64,000 nt of DNA from Trichopria drosophilae (GCA_030407085.1 CM059582.1:158000501-158064500), one strand, 5' to 3'; numbered from the stretch's first letter, positions 21,315-34,167 are shown. Made by a program: numbers and translations. Notes: generated from the letters alone by a model not told the origin.

Positions 21315-21923
21315 TTAACCTTTTGAGACATGGTGTAGCATATATGCTATACCTTTTTGTAATTCATTATTTACATATTTAAGGTAATTATTAATTAATT
21401 TTGCTGCAATTTTTTGCATCCTTATTTCAAGAACATGTTAGGAAACGTAAATAAATCAATAATTTTAATTAATTATCGTGTTATATTCTTTTTAAAAATT
21501 AAACAAAGTGTAAGGATGGTGAATTTTTTACGGAAAATATATGTGGACAAGAAAACATCACTCAAATATGACGGGACTGCACACTAAAATTATTGGACTC
21601 AAATTTCAGTCCACACCAGCACTTTAGACATCAGCGCCGATCGCATGCATTTTGAGTTTGACGATAAGATCACTTTTTTTTTATCCATTTACAATTGTTG
21701 GTGTTCTATGCTGCGAGTTACTATAGAAGCGGATTAAAGTATTTGATGCATTTTAGAATGATTATGAAGAAAACCTACGTGTTGAAGATGAAGATAAGTC
21801 CGGCGACGATGATGATACTGACGATGATGATGATGCTGGCGATTATACTTCAGTTAAATGTATGAACGATGTACTCATGTCAAATATACCTTCAAAATAT
21901 ATGTTTCCTACTAGCTACGCTTA
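21315..21923 (+). pseudogene. Possible piggyBac-type transposon remnant
   Basis: TTAA (21315-21318) is followed by CCTTTTGAGACATGGTG, resembling piggyBac termini, which begin with C-rich bases next to a TTAA target. Some 430 bases on, a short frame ending at a TAA (21921-21923) encodes an acidic stretch (DEDKSGDDDDTDDDDDAGDY), like the acidic N-terminal regions of many piggyBac transposases. There is no transposase core, and no matching right terminus was found. The acidic run may instead just be a GAT microsatellite. Confidence 0.25.
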
Positions 21924-24900
21924 ACAAACGTTATTACAAAGCTACAAATATTGTATAAAAAATGAACAGATATTTCATAAAACGCATAGAAGCAAATTTT
22001 AGGTTATTGTAAAAGAAAACATCCAGATAATATTAATCGAATTTTCGGCTAGAAACTATACAAAAATTGTTTAGGTTATTCGTGTTAAATATTCTGAGTA
22101 CATTTTGCTGAAACTGAGCAGAAACTGCCCACAATTTATCTAAACACGGTGTCAAAATGCAATCTACGATTTTGTTACATTTTTATGCAACACTGGTTAC
22201 ATTTTATTATTCGCAAATTGTTTAGCCGCAATATATTAGTCGCAATTTATTTTCATAATAAAATAAAGTTTATTTGCCAATAACCGGCCAATATCTTAAC
22301 TGAATTTTTGACAGGTAAACAAGGTGACTGTACGTTGAACTTAATTTTTACAGTTAGGATTCCTATTCTGAGGTCCTGAAATTCTGTGGACAATTACACT
22401 TAAAATACACATATGATTTTTTGTGTGGAAGATGGAATTATTAAAAAAATGACCAAATTCTCGTAAAACCTGCTATTCGGGTGTTTTCGGCATCGTTGAT
22501 TCTAAATCTTGGGTTAAATGCATGAAATTTAAATGGTTCATCTCTTAATGACGGATGAAATATTTGAAAAATGACCGGATTTGCTAAAAATTTGTTAATA
22601 ATATCTGATGGAATGAATTTTATGCAATTTCAAGTAGCAAAGTGAAATGCTAAATTAAAATGTAATGTCTTTTTGTATCGTCAAAGAAAAAAAGAATACA
22701 TTTTACATTCTAAACACCAATATATCATAGTGAAAAATCTTTGTAATTTATTCAAATCATTTTTGAAAACGAGTAATTGCTATTTGCAACCAATACGTAA
22801 CAGAGGTTCTCGAGGATCAGCTAGGTTATTAAAATACTTCTGTTAACTCAAATATTAATATAAATAATAAAAAATAATTGATTTGTTTATTTATTTTGTT
22901 TACAGGCATTCTTAATCGTATAAAATTTATAGTATCTCGCAATATATACTCAATTATTTAGAATTGACTAATGTTTAAATGTTTAATATGTTACTTGTTG
23001 ACATAACTATTAATCGTTAACTTCCTGTGGAAATACTGAGTAATTGGAAATCGATTATTATAAGAACATTCATTTCGAGTATTGCATACAGTTGTCATTG
23101 AATTTAATTTAATTCTAATCTATAACAACACCTGTCAACGAATCAACATGGTTATTGCAATGGACCAATCCCGTCCATATGAACCTTATGACCCCTGCTC
23201 GGGACTGGTCGATGGACTCCTTCGTGCTTGTTTGTGGGTGCATTACATGCCATGCTGCCTTTAGATCTTTGTTACATATGCCACAATCAGGCACATTATT
23301 GGGGTAATTAACATATCCATTGCACGCATTACCCCAAATATATAGATCCAGCACAGAAATGTACAATTTCGTATAAATAATATATTATATTAGCACAAGA
23401 TTTATTTAGCTGATACAGATTCAAAGCAGTCTGAGACTTTTGTAAGCAATTGTAAAGCCATTGCTTCATTTAATAAACAATTGCTGCTACGAATCTGTAA
23501 ATGCCAGAGTTCTTGTGGATTTTGCAAAATATGATTCCAATTAATTACCTAAAGGAGACATAAGCTGGTTCAAAGGATTCCGCAGCTATCCCTACAACTA
23601 AGCCCATTAGAGCCTTGCGGTTGTTGATAAATGCGAGAAAGTCATTATTTTTTTGATATTTTTGGCAGTGATTGACGGACTAGGCGGCCAAAGGTGCCGA
23701 TGTTCTCAGTTCACGCTTGAATTTTCGCAGTCGCTATGAGGAATTGATTTGTTCCGCAATGTAATGAGTCTGTCACTGGCCGTGCTGGCCCAATTTCATC
23801 CAAGGATATCTTCCGTCCTAAGTTGCCATAGAAATGTCATAAAACCCTGCAATAAGTAGAACTAAAGTGCCGTCTATTTGATGGTCGGTCCGCCTCATTA
23901 TTCCAAAGCGACATTCTCTTCTGATCGTGCGTGGAATAACACGGGCGCCTATTCATCCTATTCGAAACAGAGACAATGAGGTGAGAGCTATAAAAAATCG
24001 GCTTCAGCAAAAGACTATATTTTCAAGGTGGTCCGAAAATTTCTTAAATGAACTGGTTAATTAATTTGCTCGATGTGTTTTGTTCCGCCTTCATGGCAGA
24101 CTAAATTGTTCTGGGGTGCCAGGTTAGTGAAGAGACGGAGGAATATAGTCGCCATAGAACTATAGAATATTTCTATGAATTATTTTTTGGGCGGCACATA
24201 TAACAGTTTCGGTAAATTAGATCGTTCTTCTGGAAATTAGTTTTGACAATCATAAACCCATGTTAAAACACTAAAGCTGCTTTAAGTTTCGCATTATTTC
24301 TCTTGCCTGATCCGCATGAGTCCTCAAAATTTATTTATAAATAATAACATCTAAAGCAGCCGCATGAGTTTATCTCCCCATATAGAGAGACAAAGATAAT
24401 TTTTTGAAGCATTTCTATTTATATTACAGAATATAAATTGTAACGAAATAAGATGTAACCCATGGTATATATTTAATTAACATAATAAATATCTTTTGCA
24501 CCACTTTTTCTATTCCAAATTAAGTTAAAAGTAGAACATTCAAAATGTTCCAATATGGTAAATTCTGTTTTCAAAAAATAATTGTAGAACGCGAAATAAA
24601 ATTATGATAAATTGCCGAATTTTGTGTAAACCTTGTATTTGGGAAGGTCTGATATTACTATTGTATTTTCATATCAAGTATAGCATATTGCATCCTTCAT
24701 TTTTTTTTCTAAAAATTACCTATAAAATGTTATCAGCGAACTTATGAAAACTTTAATGTAAAATTCCACATTCCACAGATATCCAAAGTTTATGAGAATA
24801 TCTATCCACTTCGAAGGTTCCCAAAAGCCCTTTATTACCAGGAATGACGAAATTATTGAAGTAAGTATTCTCTAAGGACACTTTCTAGTTTAGGTATTAA

Positions 24901-26309
24901 ATAACAGAGCAAATAATATATCAATATCAATTGAATGTTTCTTTAGATAATACTTTACAATGATTTTGATATAATAGAGAAATGCTTATCCTCTAAAAAA
25001 ATAAGCCTATACGTCAGTCATACTATATATGACTGCATTTAGTTTTATGGCCAGTCGCATGTATCCTTCAATAAAATGTGCTTTACGACTGCGTTGACAT
25101 AGTCATAAAAGGAGCTCTGTATAAATGAAAGTAAACAAGGCCAAAAATATATTAATAAAATTGAAAACGGTAAGTAAAGAATTTCATAAAGTCCCTTTGA
25201 AAACTGCAATAAACCTTTCATTTATTCGAAAATTATAGAAGGTAAAAATTAAGATCGTAATATGGTAATGTAAAGATAGCATTAGTATTATTTCACATAA
25301 TTAGATAATGCAGTTTTATTTAACTACAATTCGGAAATTGCAGGCCTTGATAAAATATGCACCGTGCAATTTCCGACTAGTCCACAATATCTAAACTAAA
25401 AACAAATAAAGAAAGACTGGAATTTGAATATAAAAGTGATTCGCCAAGTTATATGAATTAAAAGTTTCGCCTAGCTTTCAATTCGGAACATATAATTAGT
25501 ATTAGGGAAGTTTCTTTCATGAAAGCATGCTTTACTTCGGTTTCGAAATTTAGTAAATCTTAAAATTTAATTTCAAGAATAAACGTGCTTTTATAAAATG
25601 CATAATTTATCTATCCCTAACTCGGTATTATACACGTACTTAAAAAAGAGAAGAATAGAATGCTAACATTCGTTCTACTCGCTTATATTTCCATCAGCTC
25701 TTATGGCTCGGGGTTGCTTCAACTAATGCGATCAACAAAAGAACGCCTGTTGAGATTGAGTTACGAAATTCTTTCATGGAGATGAAATGAAAAGAAAGTT
25801 CGTTCGCAAGTACTTCCGCGCCTTATGCATTCGTAAATAATTGATATGAAAATAAAAAAATTATTTTCCTGACTCGCGGTGGATTTCTGAAAATTTTATA
25901 TTTTTTAACCATTCGGAAAATTTTCTTCGTTTAGTTTAAACAATTATTTCATCTGTTCAATTTCCTTTTCTGTCTCATTTTCATATATAAAATAGATTTT
26001 AAAAGTTTTGTCGTTATTTGTTTACAATTTGGAAAAGGTATATCTAAAATTCCAAATAAATTTTAGTACTCAGATTGTTACGGGTTCGAATTGACAATGT
26101 CAAATTGAATGGTGGCAGTAAAACAAATAAACCGTAGAACTTTTCTAAAACATAGGTTTTTCTAAACAAAAGATCATAATATTAATTGAATTACCTACAT
26201 CTGTAACAGAGCTTAAAAATGTAAATTTGAAACTTTATTATTACATCTTAAGGAACCAGGATATGGCACACTCTGAGAAATGTATAGTTGTCACTGTATT
26301 CCACTGAAG
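21924..26309. other. AT-rich non-coding; no gene supported
   Basis: No frame with recognisable content. 23120-23360 and 23640-24130 have more balanced composition; the former has an 83-codon minus-strand frame with a C-x2-C pair, the latter many broken short frames. Either could be a decayed gene or transposon piece, but I cannot identify them. Confidence 0.3.
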
Positions 26310-27431
26310 TTTATGGCAATTAGTACTATAATATAATTCATCTTACAGTAGGAATCGTAACTGGTTGTCGAATTCCATGAAAAATATCCCTTGATTCGGC
26401 ACAGTTTCATCGAATTTTCAAATGGCGTGTACGCTCTTAAAACAATGATTTTTGCGTTCAAATAAGTGCTTGAATCCAGAAAAAATTATGCCAATCACCG
26501 CTCACGCTTGTGACACCCTCTTATTGCCATAGCTGTGCCTAAATCAAACTAAAATTGTATCGTAATTAACCCTCTAATGTACGATTGTTTTATTTCTATT
26601 CAAAATTTATGACACTTGATATCTAGGGGTTTTCGGGTTCGCTGATTACGAATTTGATGTCAGGTTTTAAAAATTCAAAATGGCGGATCCAATATGACGG
26701 ACTATAATTTTCGCATTTGATGGATTTTCATGAAACTTGATACCAAGGGGTTTTCGAAGTCGCTGATTACGACTCTACGTTGAAACAAATCAAAAGAAGT
26801 TACAAGGTTTCGAAATTAACAGACTCAAAAACCGTATACGTCAAAAGATTTAAAGTTTATACAGAATAATAGGAAATAAAATTCAACAACCCGTAGAATC
26901 TTACCTCTTTGAAATACAAGAATCACCAAAGAGCAAAGAATATTTACGCAATTGGCACTATAAGATCGAATAGAATTGTATTATTACCCACAATTTGTAA
27001 TCATCGACCCCGAATGCCATTAGATACAAAGTTTCATAAAAATTCATCAGATTTAAAAATTTCTATCCGACATATTGTATCCGCCATTTTAAAATTAACA
27101 TCAGATTCATAATCAGCGACCCCGAACAACCTTAGATACCAAGTGTCATACATTTTGAATAGCAATAAAACAATCGTACGTTAGAGGGTTAATTATGATG
27201 CAATTTTAGTTTGATTTTGGCACTGCTATGGCAAAAAGTGGGTGTTACAAGTATGAGCGTTGATTGGTATACTTTTTTTCTCGTTTCACTTTATAGAACA
27301 CAAAAATCATTGTTTCAAGAGCGTGCATGCCATTTGAAAATTCGATGAAACTGTGCCGAATTAAAGGATATTTTCCATGGAATTCGACATATAGTCCATT
27401 TTACTGTAGAAGACTTAACTGGCACCATAAA
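26310..27431. mobile_element. Large foldback element, ~1.1 kb with arms of ~450 bp
   Basis: The left arm (about 26310-26780) and right arm (about 26995-27431) are inverted, diverged copies. Shared blocks on opposite strands include TCGAATTCCATG-AAAATATCC, TTCGGCACAGTTTCATCGAA, TTTTCAAATGGC, TTAACCCTCTAATGTACGA or near variants, and the GGCGGATCCAATATG core. The spacer is about 215 bases. TTAACCCTCTAA occurs symmetrically (near 26568 and 27193), which recalls piggyBac ends nested in the arms. A transcript would form a very long hairpin. Confidence 0.8.
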
Positions 27432-27780
27432 TATAGTTGACTTTACTATAAAATAGTACTACGTCTTCGTTTCATCCAATCATATAGTAACAGACACTTG
27501 TAACGATCGAGCCGTTTAACCCGACCGCGCGGAAGAGAAAGAGCGGCGGAGAGAAAGAGGGCCGTTACGATATTTGTATGGACGAATTATATTGTTTGTA
27601 TCATTTAAAAATTATATTTATGGTATTTAGAATAAATGATTGTCCAATTGTAATTTATAAAAATTGATTATATATATATAATGAACAACATAATTTATAA
27701 TCACCAATAGTTTATTATTGTGTGCCGTTGCATATAATCAATTTCCTAATCAGTAACCTAAGAAACTACCATATATTAAA
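27432..27780. other. Non-coding; short purine-rich GC patch
   Basis: AT-rich except GCGCGGAAGAGAAAGAGCGG near 27528. No gene seen. Confidence 0.3.
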
Positions 27781-28050
27781 TTTCAAACAAATTCATTTGT
27801 ATTTTAAAAATTATATCCGCCATATTGTATTTACCATTTTGGATTTGTAAAATCTGATTTGAGATTCATAATCATCGAGCCTAAAAACTTTCAGACAACA
27901 ATAAGTTTTTTGCAAATCCATTTAAATTTTAAAAGTGCTGTCCACCATAATGTATCCACCATTTTGAATTTTAAATTCTGATCTCAGGTTTTTAGTCAGC
28001 GACACTGAAATACTCTGAGTAATAGGTTTCAAGACATGAAACTAAGATAC
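27781..28050 (-). repeat. Tandem ~121-bp units of the ATGGCGGATCC repeat
   Basis: CCATTTTGGAT-type and TCCGCCATATTGTAT-type blocks recur with about 121-base spacing (near 27816-27845 and 27941-27970), followed each time by an AATCTGA/TTCTGATCTCAGG and CAGCGACAC-like block. Same family as 42090-42320. Confidence 0.65.
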
Positions 28051-28426
28051 TATAGCGCTATACAGTATTAGAAGAAAATGTTCACTTTTTTCTATTCACG
28101 GGCTTATGGTGCGGTCGTTCAAAAAAGTTTTGTATACAAACGATCATTACGATTTCATTATTTCATCATTTCTGAAGAAAAATATCTTTTGCTCATGAAC
28201 AAAATTTCATTTTTAGAAATTTTACATCAAATTTGCGAGAAAACGATTATTTCCCATATAAAATACATGGAAAACTTCATGGGCCCGGCGTTACCATTAA
28301 ATATCGACGAATTGCAGAATAAAAAAATACGTGTCTTTTTATTTTCAATATAGAAGAATTCTGGGGGTGTCCCAATTAAAATTCGCTACTCTGATTTTTT
28401 GTGGACCACCCTAATATATGTATATA
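28051..28426. other. Non-coding with a small inverted GGGTGTCCC/GGACCACCC piece
   Basis: A 91-codon AT-rich frame (28078-28353) looks like chance. At about 28363-28411 GGGTGTCCC and its near-complement GGACCACCC enclose some 30 bases, perhaps two transposon termini side by side. Confidence 0.3.
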
Positions 28427-29149
28427 CAGGGTGATCCAAAAGTCCTGGAATACCAAAATATCTCAGCAAGAGGGCATTTTCGCGGAACATGTTTTAGACA
28501 AAAGTTTAAGAATTTTAGTTAGAATTATAAAGTATAAGAATTTTTCCCTGGCTATTTAATGGCGACATTGAATTTGACCTTAAATAAGACTTTGAAGGTT
28601 ATTTCAAGGTCAAGTTTGTTCTTTACCCCTATTTTTTCTCACGGATTCGAAAAGAGCACAAAATTTTACGTCCGAATATGAGATGGTCAATTTTTCCGGC
28701 AAGGACATCTCAAGGTCAAACTTAAAACTCTCGGAACTGAGATTTGCACGTTTCAAGCTGAAATTTACTTGAAACGAGCAAATCTGAAAGTTTTAGAATG
28801 AATCTGCCGCTTAGAAATAATTGTTTGTAATAAATAATAGTCGGGCATTTTTTTAAATTATTTTTTTCAGGGTTATTAAGCTTCGTATTTGGTTGTGAAG
28901 GACTCTAGCAAATTTCTCCTTTGTATGTAGAATTCGGACCTGTCATCGTTTGCCCAGAAAGTTGAATGTCTCGATGTGAATACTCCACTCACTCATACAT
29001 TCCAAAGATGTCTCACGTACATACAATCTTTATCGCTTAATTGCGCGCTTCATATGCATCATATCAAAAATTGTCTCAGGACTTGTCGTTTCAGTTTTTC
29101 GTGTTCTACTTCACCTGCAATTATTATCCGCGGTCACACGAACACCCTG
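28427..29149. mobile_element. Non-autonomous element with CAGGGTG ends
   Basis: ATGTATATACAGGGTG at 28418-28433 is exactly complementary to CACCCTGTATATACAT at 29143-29158, so an inverted pair with TA-rich outer flanks bounds about 720 bases without coding capacity. The interior carries TCAAGGTCA twice (28604-28612 and 28710-28718). A related CACCCTGTATATATATGTACA terminus occurs at about 54399-54419. Confidence 0.55.
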
Positions 29150-29289
29150 TATATACATGAGTAATGCATAAAAAATGTAACAATAGTTTCAGTATGGATG
29201 ATCATGTGCAGACTACTTGGAATGACGAGTTATTCGTATAGTGCATAATTTTACGCCATACTTCTATCGAATAGTGTAATAGGATGATG

Positions 29290-29859
29290 TCAAGATATTT
29301 GCTGTACTCGGTTAATAGGATACATATAAAATTCGCCGCTTGCAAACTTTGCAATTGCTTTGATCGACGTCTTAACCGTTTTTTGAAGTTTCACTAAAAT
29401 TGTTCCTTTATTCGAGCGAAACCGCCAACACCCCACAAAGAATTTCGAGGAAAAAAGAAGGAAGAGTGAGTCTCGGTTGGCCGCGCTACAACTCCTAAAA
29501 ATGTAGAGTGAATTAATTTGCCCGATGCGTTTGGACGTACGGCGCGGTTCCGCCTTGGCGAGCCCGTGAAATAATAATTTTATGGAGAGCGTGAGATGGC
29601 GAAGTGGCACAAAACGCGAGAGGCGACTAGCAGTATGAGACACAAGATGGAAAGAATGGAGGAAACGAAAATAGTCGCGCCGACGAGTCGAAACGAAGGA
29701 AAAACTCATTCCGTCTGCTCGCTCTTTCGCAGCCGGGGCTGCATGTGCCATTGTGAAACAGCCAACTATTGTGTAGTTCTCGGTAACCGCAAACTCTCCT
29801 GCCTCCTCTTTTCCGCGCCCTTCCTCTGGCTCGGTGCCTCTTGTTTCGAGGCACCGCAT
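29290..29859 (-). other. CpG-rich island with a long unrecognised open frame
   Basis: A minus-strand frame of 189 codons (ATG at 29857-29859) crosses a GC-rich stretch. The product is rich in S, R, F and L, has no domain or signal I recognise, and the plus strand also has a 101-codon frame in the same DNA (29596-29901), which is typical of non-coding GC-rich sequence. The frame is longer than expected by chance in balanced DNA, so a gene, a first exon or a promoter remains possible. Confidence 0.2.
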
Positions 29860-30240
29860 TTCTTTTTCTTCAGAGCCCGCTTCATCCTACGGCTGCGTTG
29901 AAACCTCCTCGTTTGCTCGCTCGCCTCTCCTCTCCTCGCATTTCTCGCGCCGGCTGACGTAGCCCGAGCAATCGCTGGATATTAATTTACAGCCTTTCAT
30001 TACTTTAGTCGCATCGGTCTCGACGGATCGAAGGGCGCTGATCTGAGGCCGCCATTTTCATGAATTATTTATTCCAACCTTTCAAAGTAATCGTCGCTAC
30101 AATATTTTATGAGATAATTACGGTACGCCGCGCTGCCACCGTTGCTGCTTCGTAGCTGAGCTGCAATTTCGCGCGGTACATTTTACGTCGAATGCACATT
30201 AAGGGAATTGTAACGCAAACAAGGTGCGAAAAGTGGAATG
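29860..30240. promoter_or_regulatory. Continuation of the CpG-rich island; possible promoter or enhancer
   Basis: Pyrimidine-rich CTCGCCTCTCCTCTCC, CpG-dense stretches and GGCCGCCATTTTCATGAATT mark this as the most CpG-rich part of the window outside transposons. No frame is kept across it. A regulatory or promoter role is inferred from composition only. Confidence 0.3.
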
Positions 30241-30690
30241 AGTAATGCACCATTTTTATTTCTCAAATTATTCTATTGTAAGTACTTTTTTAAACAACGC
30301 GCTATCTACTATTTTGGGCTCATATGATTTGACGTAGTTAATGCAAATTATTTTCATTTCTACAATTCTTTACTCATTTACGAGCGACGTTAGTAGGTGG
30401 CACTCTACAATCGTAGTAGACTAGACATGTACACTTATATGGTAACTTTGCCAAGTTTCCAGGGTCTGTATGTTTAGTAAATTCCTTAAATGTAATTCAC
30501 TGAGAGACTGATATATTTTCCAACAATATATAATGATTATACTAAATGTACATCAATAAGAATGTGAACTTAATATAATTTATATATACCCCAAATACCC
30601 CATAATCTTAAGCCATCTCGTTATGTATAAGAAAACTACGAATATATAATATAATTAGTTACATCCCAATTACATTCAGTCACCTCTTTA
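30241..30690. other. AT-rich non-coding, no gene seen
   Basis: No supported feature. Confidence 0.35.
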
Positions 30691-31785
30691 TTTGTTGACC
30701 GAGCCTTACCCGCCTGAAGGCTCTAAGGCTCGGGCCCCATGGCGCGGAGCCGGGATACGCCCGGACCAACGCGAGACCCCTTCTTCCGGTAGTCTCTTCC
30801 AATCTATCTCAAAGCGGGAAGACTTCTCGAGCTCCTCAGTGAGGAGGGGACCTTTCTAATCCCTATGATACTCTGCAGGATCACACCCGAGTTGCATTGA
30901 AACTCACACATCAGGCCAGCGGGACCTTTCAGACACGGGAGAGTCCTTCCAGTCCTACAGAATGTCCCTAGCTCAGTTGCAGGCTTTTAAAACTACTACC
31001 GCACGAGTCTAACACCAATGTCTGAGAGGGTCTCCGAAGGGTTCCCCGGTTTAGAAGAGCGACCGCGAGTACCATTTAATATGACCTGGTAAGACATTGC
31101 GAGGACTGACCATGATTCAAATACCAACCTTCTACCAGTTGAGTACTTCCCTACACGGGATTGGTCGCCCAGCCAATTCCAATTAGAGTAGAGTCCCGGT
31201 ATAATTGCGTCTGGTTACATTACATCCCAGTATATTTGCCCGGTTTCGTCTAGTTATATTAACCAGTTGCTGCTGTTTCTTTCCCCCACCTTATAGGATG
31301 GGACCTCATGAAGGGCCTGCTGTGACGTCACGAACATAACGCGAGCAAAGAGAGTGGGAGAAAGTACGATCCCCTTCTTTTGGTAAATATAACGAGACGA
31401 AAGGGGAAGGCGAGGAACCAAGTGAGTAAATGTACGGGGACTCTGTATAACAATTGCGAAAATCAAAATATCTACAACTATGAGTAAAATTCCCAGAATA
31501 AAAAATAACCCCTTTGCAAGGATAGTGGCCATCCTCGGGGCGATTGTTCGGGGGTGTTTGGCACCTGGTCCTGCTTGAATGACGAGCATAAAACATTGGA
31601 AGAAACGGTAGAGCGTCGGTGGCTCAGTTGGTAGAGTATCAGCTTCCTAATGAAAACCCTGGTTTGATCTCGGCCTCTGCCATCTGTTATCGGGACACCT
31701 CTGTATTTGTTTATAAGTGTCTAATAACGCCAAAGCTCAGGTGGTTCAAATTCCACCTTCATAAACTGTAGGTCCCGTCGCGATT
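30691..31785. repeat. Repeat block with several tRNA-like Pol III motifs
   Basis: Balanced-GC segment with A-box-like TAGCTCAGTTG at 30969-30979 (plus), an A/B-box-like pair on the minus strand at 31115-31145 (ACTCAACTGGTAGA, GGTATTTGAAT), a fuller tRNA-like unit at 31613-31682, and a perfect T-arm (GGTGG-TTCAAAT-TCCACC) at 31740-31757. It looks like a pile-up of tRNA-derived SINE pieces. A 111-codon minus-strand frame (31254-31589) with one hydrophobic stretch is probably incidental. Confidence 0.4.
31613..31682 (+). tRNA. Degenerate tRNA-like unit (SINE head or tRNA relic)
   Basis: GTGGCTCAGTTGGTAGAG fits a tRNA D-arm and A box, GGTTTGATCTC fits a B box 40 bases on, and the unit ends in TGCCA. 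The anticodon loop would be TTCCTAA (CCT). The anticodon stem, acceptor stem and T stem pair poorly, so it is not a working tRNA gene; a SINE head is more likely. Confidence 0.4.
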
Positions 31786-33235
31786 AGTCCCATATGGGTT
31801 CAGAAAAGTCGACGTAAAATAATATAAAAATTGAAAGAAACGGGGACGGTTTCACTTTACTTGACTGAATTCTATATATCGTAGGCCATTTTATAATGGC
31901 CTAATTTAACCCTATTAATAATTTCCCTACCTAATTTTCTCAAAATCAAACTCTAAATTTCATAAACAAAAAGGTAATGCGGTAAACTAATGGTCTATAA
32001 GGATCTTCATTATGAATTCAATTTTCAAGGTTCTTTCGTTATAAATCGTTATAAAGAGACCACCTCTTTTTCGCCCTGGATGTGAAAAGCGTTGATCAGT
32101 TGATATTCAGTTGGTGCCTACTTCCACCCACTTTAACATTTAATGAACCCTGTTTTACGTATTTGGCTTTGATTCTGAAAAATATAACTGATCAGTTTAT
32201 GATCGATCTTGGTACATGGTGTATGGAATAGAAGGTCAAGTGTTCCGCATCAAAAGAAGCAGTTCCAATGAGCCAATGAAAATTGGCCAATATTACAATC
32301 AGGAACTCTATACCCTCGCCGGCGTACTTGCTTTCTACAGATAGTAATTTCGTGTTGGTTACTGCGCTTCCACTATTCTTGTTCCATTACGCATGTATGG
32401 ACACGCTTCACCTTCTGTCATTACACCATATTTCGTATGTCCTAGGTAGTGTAGAATTTAGGTTGGTGGGGCCCTGAGACCAGCGGATGGGAACGGTGTT
32501 GCCTTCTAAATTTGTTAGAGCGAAAACTCCAATATTCATTCTAATAAGAGTCAAAATACATTCCTAAAGATTAGTTTTCAATCTTAATCAAAGTGGTGCG
32601 CGTTTCGATTCTTGCTGGAGTCAATATTGGAGATTTCACTCCAAGAAGTGTAGACGGATGTCTCTGGTGGAATTACTTCACTACCAAACTTCAAAAGTCA
32701 CATTTTTGTCTATTTCAAATTACATTTTTTTCTTCTTTAAGTCAAGTGAAAAATTAATACGTTTGTTTCATTTACGAGAAAAAGCTTGCAAATTTAAAAA
32801 CTATAATGTTCCGCTTTACCCTGTTCAAAAAATTCCATTTTGCACCATGAAGCTTTTCGAGTTTGCATGACTATATTTTCAAATTCATATCAATAAAGGG
32901 TATTGGGATCTGACATGGGGGCGTGGCTTAATTAAAAATTTTCAATATCGCGGTGATAAGTCCAAGTTTTGTGTTGAGTATATTGGAGGATAGACAAATT
33001 TTGTGAATTATGATAGTTGCATTACAAAACTAGTGTTGGCGTGGTGCCTCGCTCGCTTCGCTCGCTCAGAAACTTCGACCCAGTGGAGAGTCGACTATTC
33101 CTTAATACCCGTTTGTTTACTAACAGCTTTCAATTATATTATAAAATTATATTGATATTTGGGGGTCCAATCATATTTAGGTCCAAGTGGCTTCGATAGA
33201 TATGTTACAACAATATAGTGTTTCTTATATGTATG
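31786..33235. other. Non-coding, no gene seen
   Basis: Short frames only. 33040-33075 carries CTCGCTCGCTTCGCTCGCTC followed by AAACTTCGACCC, which resembles the start hairpin of the Helitron-like repeats nearby. Confidence 0.3.
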
Positions 33236-34167
33236 AAAATTGAAAATGAGCATTTTCAAAACTTCGACCCCGATAACAGGCCAGCCGTAGTATTAATAAA
33301 TGAAAGTTGCAAAACACTTACTTCATGCACTTGTATTGTAATAGACTATTCAATACATATTACATGTTTACTGTGTTTTACTATGTACTGTCTGTATCAT
33401 TATGATGTTATATATATACAATATATATGTATACATATAATTCGTCAAAGATATCTTGAAAGTTTCTTTTAGATATCTATAAGACATCTTTTAGATATAT
33501 CTAAATAGTTATTTTCGTCTCAAGGGCGTAAAAGAACTTATGCGCCCGTAGGTGATCACCGCGCCCGAGGGGCTGGCGAAGACTACTCCTGGGAGTAGGG
33601 GTTCGAAACGTCGACATTTTATGAAAAACTATAGGGTAATTTTTTTGCCGACCTGACCAAATTCAATACTTTTTCAGACAATAGCCATAAACATTTTAAA
33701 CCAGTTTTTATGGCATTATCGTTGACTTTAGGAAGAAAATACATACAATCTTTTTTGTAGAGAATTTAATGCTCTATCTTTTTTGTTTGAAACATTTTTT
33801 AAAAAAAATTTGTATTTTTCACAATAAATGCCAAAAACTACGAAGAAACTTAATTGGGGCTATTTTTTTTTAGTAATGGACGGATGGATCTGCGCCAAAA
33901 TCTAATCAGATCTAAGTTATGCCAAGACGCGTATTTAAAAAAAAATTATGTCAATACGCTTATCCGTTCGCGAGTTATCGCGAGACAAAAAAAGGGGACG
34001 TACGGAGGGTCGTACGTACAAGATCACGGACACAAATTTTTTTATTGTTGATTTGGGTTCCTTAGGGTCTGAAACGTCGACATTTGATGAAAAACTATAG
34101 GGTAATTTTTCTCCCCGAAGTGCCTAAATTCAATACTTCGTCCAGACCTAAGGTCTGGGTCGAAGTA
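33236..34167 (+). mobile_element. Helitron-derived (HINE/DINE-like) repeat, copy A
   Basis: Starts AAAATTGAAAATGAGCATTTT then an ACTTCGACCCC...CAGCCG hairpin region, and ends with ACTTCGTCCAGACCTAAGG / CTGGGTCGAAGT, which forms a strong hairpin. Internal blocks TTTTTTGTAGAGAATTTAATG, GAGTTATCGCGAGACAAAA and GAAACGTCGACATTTGATG are shared with copy B (39545-40366). GAAACGTCGACATT occurs twice here (33604, 34070), so this copy is rearranged. The layout of subterminal hairpins with an internal microsatellite fits Helentron-associated repeats; that class is inferred. Confidence 0.6.

Noticed and set aside
23115..23366. 83-codon minus-strand frame with a C-x2-C pair
   Set aside because: Could be a decayed zinc-binding protein, but nothing else supports it and it starts and ends without signals.
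26081..26100. B-box-like GGGTTCGAATTG
   Set aside because: No A box upstream at tRNA distance and no cloverleaf.
31254..31589. 111-codon minus-strand frame with a hydrophobic segment
   Set aside because: Lies in a repeat block with tRNA-like pieces; the hydrophobic stretch comes from AT-rich codons; a second frame overlaps it.
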